From Pontibacter chinhatensis (GTDB lineage: Bacteria; Bacteroidota; Bacteroidia; Cytophagales; Hymenobacteraceae), in contig NZ_FOOT01000009.1 of assembly GCF_900113285.1 (NCBI RefSeq), forward strand, positions 35,766-99,765: a stretch of DNA of 64,000 nucleotides, in the 5' to 3' direction. The notes under the pieces were generated by a model. The model was not told the DNA's origin. It was given only the letters and a program-made list of their open reading frames with translations, and searched no databases. Each line of letters opens with the position of its first letter. Position 1 is the stretch's first letter. Position numbers and translations under genes: made by a program. Shown here piece after piece: positions 61,954 to 64,000 of the stretch.

Positions 61954-63711
61954 ATGAACCTAACCCGGACCTTCGACCTTCTGCCTAACCAGATGCAGCA
62001 ATTTCCAAAGCCCGACTGTTTAGCGGCTAAGGTAAACGGCACCTGGCAAAAGTATACTACCAGCGATGTGCTCGAGTACGCCAACCAGGTAAGCCTCGGG
62101 CTACTGAAGCTGGGCGTTGGCAAAGAAGACAAAGTAGCTATCGTCTCTTTCAACCGGCCGGAGTGGGTGCTGGTGGATTTTGGCATTCAGCAGATAGGGG
62201 CCATCAGCGTGCCCATGTACCCAACCATTACCGAGGAGGACTACCGCTATATCTTCAACGATGCAGAGGTGAAGGTTGTCTTCGTGGCCGATGCCGGACT
62301 ATACAACAAAGTAGTGGCCGCCACTGAGGGCATAGCGGGCATCAAGGAGATTTATACTTTTGATGACATACACGGAGCTAAAAGCTGGAAAGAGGTGCTG
62401 GCGCTGGGGGAGAAAGAAGACCCGCAGCAGCTGGAGCCGCTGAAAGACGCCGTTACCCCGGAAGATGTCCTGACCATTATCTATACTTCCGGCACCACCG
62501 GCAACCCGAAAGGGGTGATGCTGACCCACGACAACCTGATGAGCAACGTGCGCGGTACGCTGGCCTACGTGCCGGTAGACCATACCCACCGCGCGCTTAG
62601 CTTCCTGCCGCTCTGCCACGTGTTCGAGCGCATGCTGCTGTACCTGTACTTCCGCATCGGGGTGTCTATCTACTATGCTGAAAGTATAGAGAAGGTGGCC
62701 GACAACCTGAAGGAGGTGAAACCGCACCTGTTCACCACCGTGCCGCGCCTGCTGGAGAAAGTATACGACAAGATTGTGGCGGCTGGTATGGAGCTGACGG
62801 GCGTGAAGCGTAAGCTGTTTTTCTGGGCGCTGGAGCTGGGCCTGAAGTATGACACGCAGACCGACCAGGGCTGGTGGTACAACAAGCAGCTGGATCTGGC
62901 CAACAAGATTATCTTCAGCAAGTGGCGCGAGGCACTGGGCGGCAACGTGAAAGTGATCGTGTCGGGTGGCGCAGCGCTGCAGCCACGCCTGGCGCGCGTT
63001 TTCTGGGCAGCCAACATTCGCGTGATGGAAGGCTACGGCCTCACAGAAACTTCGCCAGTAATTTCAGTGAACCGCTACGAGCCGGAAAATAACCTGATAG
63101 GCACCGTAGGCATGACAATTGACGATGTGGAAGTAAAGATTGCCGAAGACGGGGAAATCCTGACCCGCGGGCCGCACATCATGAAAGGCTACTACAAAAA
63201 GCCTGATCTCACGGCAGAGGTGATCGATGAGGATGGCTGGTTCCACACCGGCGACATCGGCGAGATGATTCAGGGCAAATACCTGAAGATCACCGACCGC
63301 AAGAAAGAGATGTTCAAAACCTCCGGTGGCAAGTACGTGGCGCCGCAGCCCATTGAGAACAAGCTGAAGGAGTCGGTGGTGATAGAGCAGGTGATGGTGG
63401 TGGGCGACGGCCGCAAGTACGCCTCTGCGCTCATCGTGCCATCGTTCCTGGGCCTGCAGGACTGGGCCAACCACAAGGGCATCAAGTATACGTCCGATGA
63501 GGAGATGATCAAGCATCCGGAGGTAATAGAGAAGTTCAAACGTGAGCTGGAGAAGGCCAACAAAGGCCTGGCGCAATACGAAACTGTGAAGAAGTTTGCC
63601 CTCATCCCTAAAATGTGGACCGTGGAAAGCGGTGAGCTGACGCCAACCCTGAAGGTGAAGCGCAAGATCATCACAGCCAACTATAAAGATATAATCGAAA
63701 GCCTGTATTAA
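61954..63711 (+). CDS. Long-chain acyl-CoA synthetase (AMP-forming)
   Basis: Activates fatty acids to acyl-CoA with ATP. 585 residues. The AMP-binding signature is YTSGTTGNPKG (177-187), GYGLTETSPVIS follows, then the hinge and C-terminal lid with GWFHTGDIG, ITDRKKEMFKTSGGKYVAPQPIE. The size and C-terminus fit the FadD15-type group. It has three AAGTATA copies in three different frames (62682, 62759, 63484) plus two TATACTT. It is a single gene and ends before a large hairpin. Confidence 0.93.
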   Translation: MNLTRTFDLLPNQMQQFPKPDCLAAKVNGTWQKYTTSDVLEYANQVSLGLLKLGVGKEDKVAIVSFNRPEWVLVDFGIQQIGAISVPMYPTITEEDYRYIFNDAEVKVVFVADAGLYNKVVAATEGIAGIKEIYTFDDIHGAKSWKEVLALGEKEDPQQLEPLKDAVTPEDVLTIIYTSGTTGNPKGVMLTHDNLMSNVRGTLAYVPVDHTHRALSFLPLCHVFERMLLYLYFRIGVSIYYAESIEKVADNLKEVKPHLFTTVPRLLEKVYDKIVAAGMELTGVKRKLFFWALELGLKYDTQTDQGWWYNKQLDLANKIIFSKWREALGGNVKVIVSGGAALQPRLARVFWAANIRVMEGYGLTETSPVISVNRYEPENNLIGTVGMTIDDVEVKIAEDGEILTRGPHIMKGYYKKPDLTAEVIDEDGWFHTGDIGEMIQGKYLKITDRKKEMFKTSGGKYVAPQPIENKLKESVVIEQVMVVGDGRKYASALIVPSFLGLQDWANHKGIKYTSDEEMIKHPEVIEKFKRELEKANKGLAQYETVKKFALIPKMWTVESGELTPTLKVKRKIITANYKDIIESLY

Positions 63712-63772
63712 AGTATAAACCGAAGTATAACCGCCGCCGCAATGGCTGCTGTTTATACGTCACCAACCTGAT

Positions 63773-63840
63773 ATCATCCTGAAAGGAACCTGGTCGGAGG
63801 GAGCTTATACTTCCGCTAAGGTGCTTTCAGGATGATTTTT
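63773..63840. terminator. Large hairpin terminator at the right end
   Basis: A perfect 13-base-pair outer stem (63773-63785 with 63824-63836), inner pairings ACCT/AGGT and CGGAGG/CTTCCG, and seven T after it. It closes the acyl-CoA synthetase gene and may also serve the minus-strand gene at the edge. Confidence 0.8.
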
Positions 63841-64000
63841 TTATAGTCTCTGCACTTTTTTATCAACACAAATGATTCGGTTTATACTTTTATTCGTGAT
63901 GGTCATGTAAGCTACCCCAGATTTTGAGCCATTGTAAAGTTGGTTTTTCAAGTTACAATTTCCTCCAATAATTCCACCGGTGCTCTGAAATTCAGCCCCT
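63841..64000 (-). CDS. Possible C-terminal end of an unknown gene (partial)
   Basis: On the minus strand an open frame enters from the right edge and stops at the TAA complementary to 63841-63843, giving 52 residues (it includes GVAYMTITNKSINRIICVDK). It reads as alternating strand-like sequence and has no stop; its position back to back with the hairpin terminator fits a real gene end. Too short to identify. It contains an AAGTATA (as AGT ATA, Ser-Ile) like other genes here. Confidence 0.35.
   Translation of the reverse strand, partial: GAEFQSTGGIIGGNCNLKNQLYNGSKSGVAYMTITNKSINRIICVDKKVQRL

Noticed and set aside
1..64000. AAGTATA considered as a restriction-modification site
   Set aside because: Restriction sites are usually avoided, not enriched, and most are palindromic; methylation without restriction cannot be excluded, but no methyltransferase for DNA is in the window.

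Overview
The window is chromosomal DNA from a member of the Bacteroidota. Its gene content and moderate GC point to Cytophagales, most likely Hymenobacteraceae such as Pontibacter; the genus is an inference. Supporting signs are a fused MurF-alanine racemase, SusC/SusD pairs, a TonB receptor with a DUF4249 lipoprotein, DUF6089 proteins beside uppS-bamA-skp, the ExbB-ExbD-ExbD-TonB cluster, near absence of Shine-Dalgarno sequences and TAnnTTTG-like -7 boxes. I see no rRNA, tRNA, CRISPR array, transposase or prophage.

Layout. 1-4334: 3' end of murF-alr, then feoAB (ferrous iron uptake) closed by a strong terminator. 4994-18921: two SusC/SusD pairs and a TonB receptor/DUF4249 pair, an outer-membrane nutrient uptake block with no enzymes attached. 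18925-24142 (minus): an RsmI-like methyltransferase, a hydrolase, an AT-rich unknown membrane protein, selD, mnmH and pdxJ; selD and mnmH together make 2-selenouridine in tRNA. 24305-30410: YqeY, CvpA, a PabA/TrpG amidotransferase, a hydrolase, a CBS protein, a BamA/TamA-like barrel and NAD kinase. 30529-38122: an envelope assembly block (two DUF6089 proteins, uppS, bamA, two Skp/OmpH chaperones, an RluA-family pseudouridine synthase). 38241-46383 (minus): mazG, then exbB-exbD-exbD-tonB-tonB, a small membrane protein, a PstS-like lipoprotein and a TPR protein, the energy supply for TonB receptors like those at 5-18 kb. 46529-54498: a small pentapeptide-like protein, glmM, a cysteine desulfurase, a LOG-family protein, hemH, era and der. 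54683-63711: small acidic lipoproteins, several unknowns, murQ with a MurK-like kinase (MurNAc recycling), a cytochrome b5-like protein, a degenerate ureohydrolase and an acyl-CoA synthetase. A partial minus-strand gene may run off the right edge.

The strongest unexplained signal is a short sequence, AAGTATA (reverse TATACTT). By hand count it occurs about 130 times on both strands, against about six expected by chance. It falls in all three reading frames inside genes, forces the rare Ile codon ATA, and often sits in tandem or inverted pairs beside gene ends and in terminators. It is sparse in the SusC/SusD and ExbB/TonB blocks. This looks like a genome-wide DNA-level signal, perhaps an uptake sequence or a protein-binding site. 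Two families of intergenic inverted-repeat elements (51888-52156 with a relative at 25411-25587, and 50358-50613) are the other notable non-coding structures.
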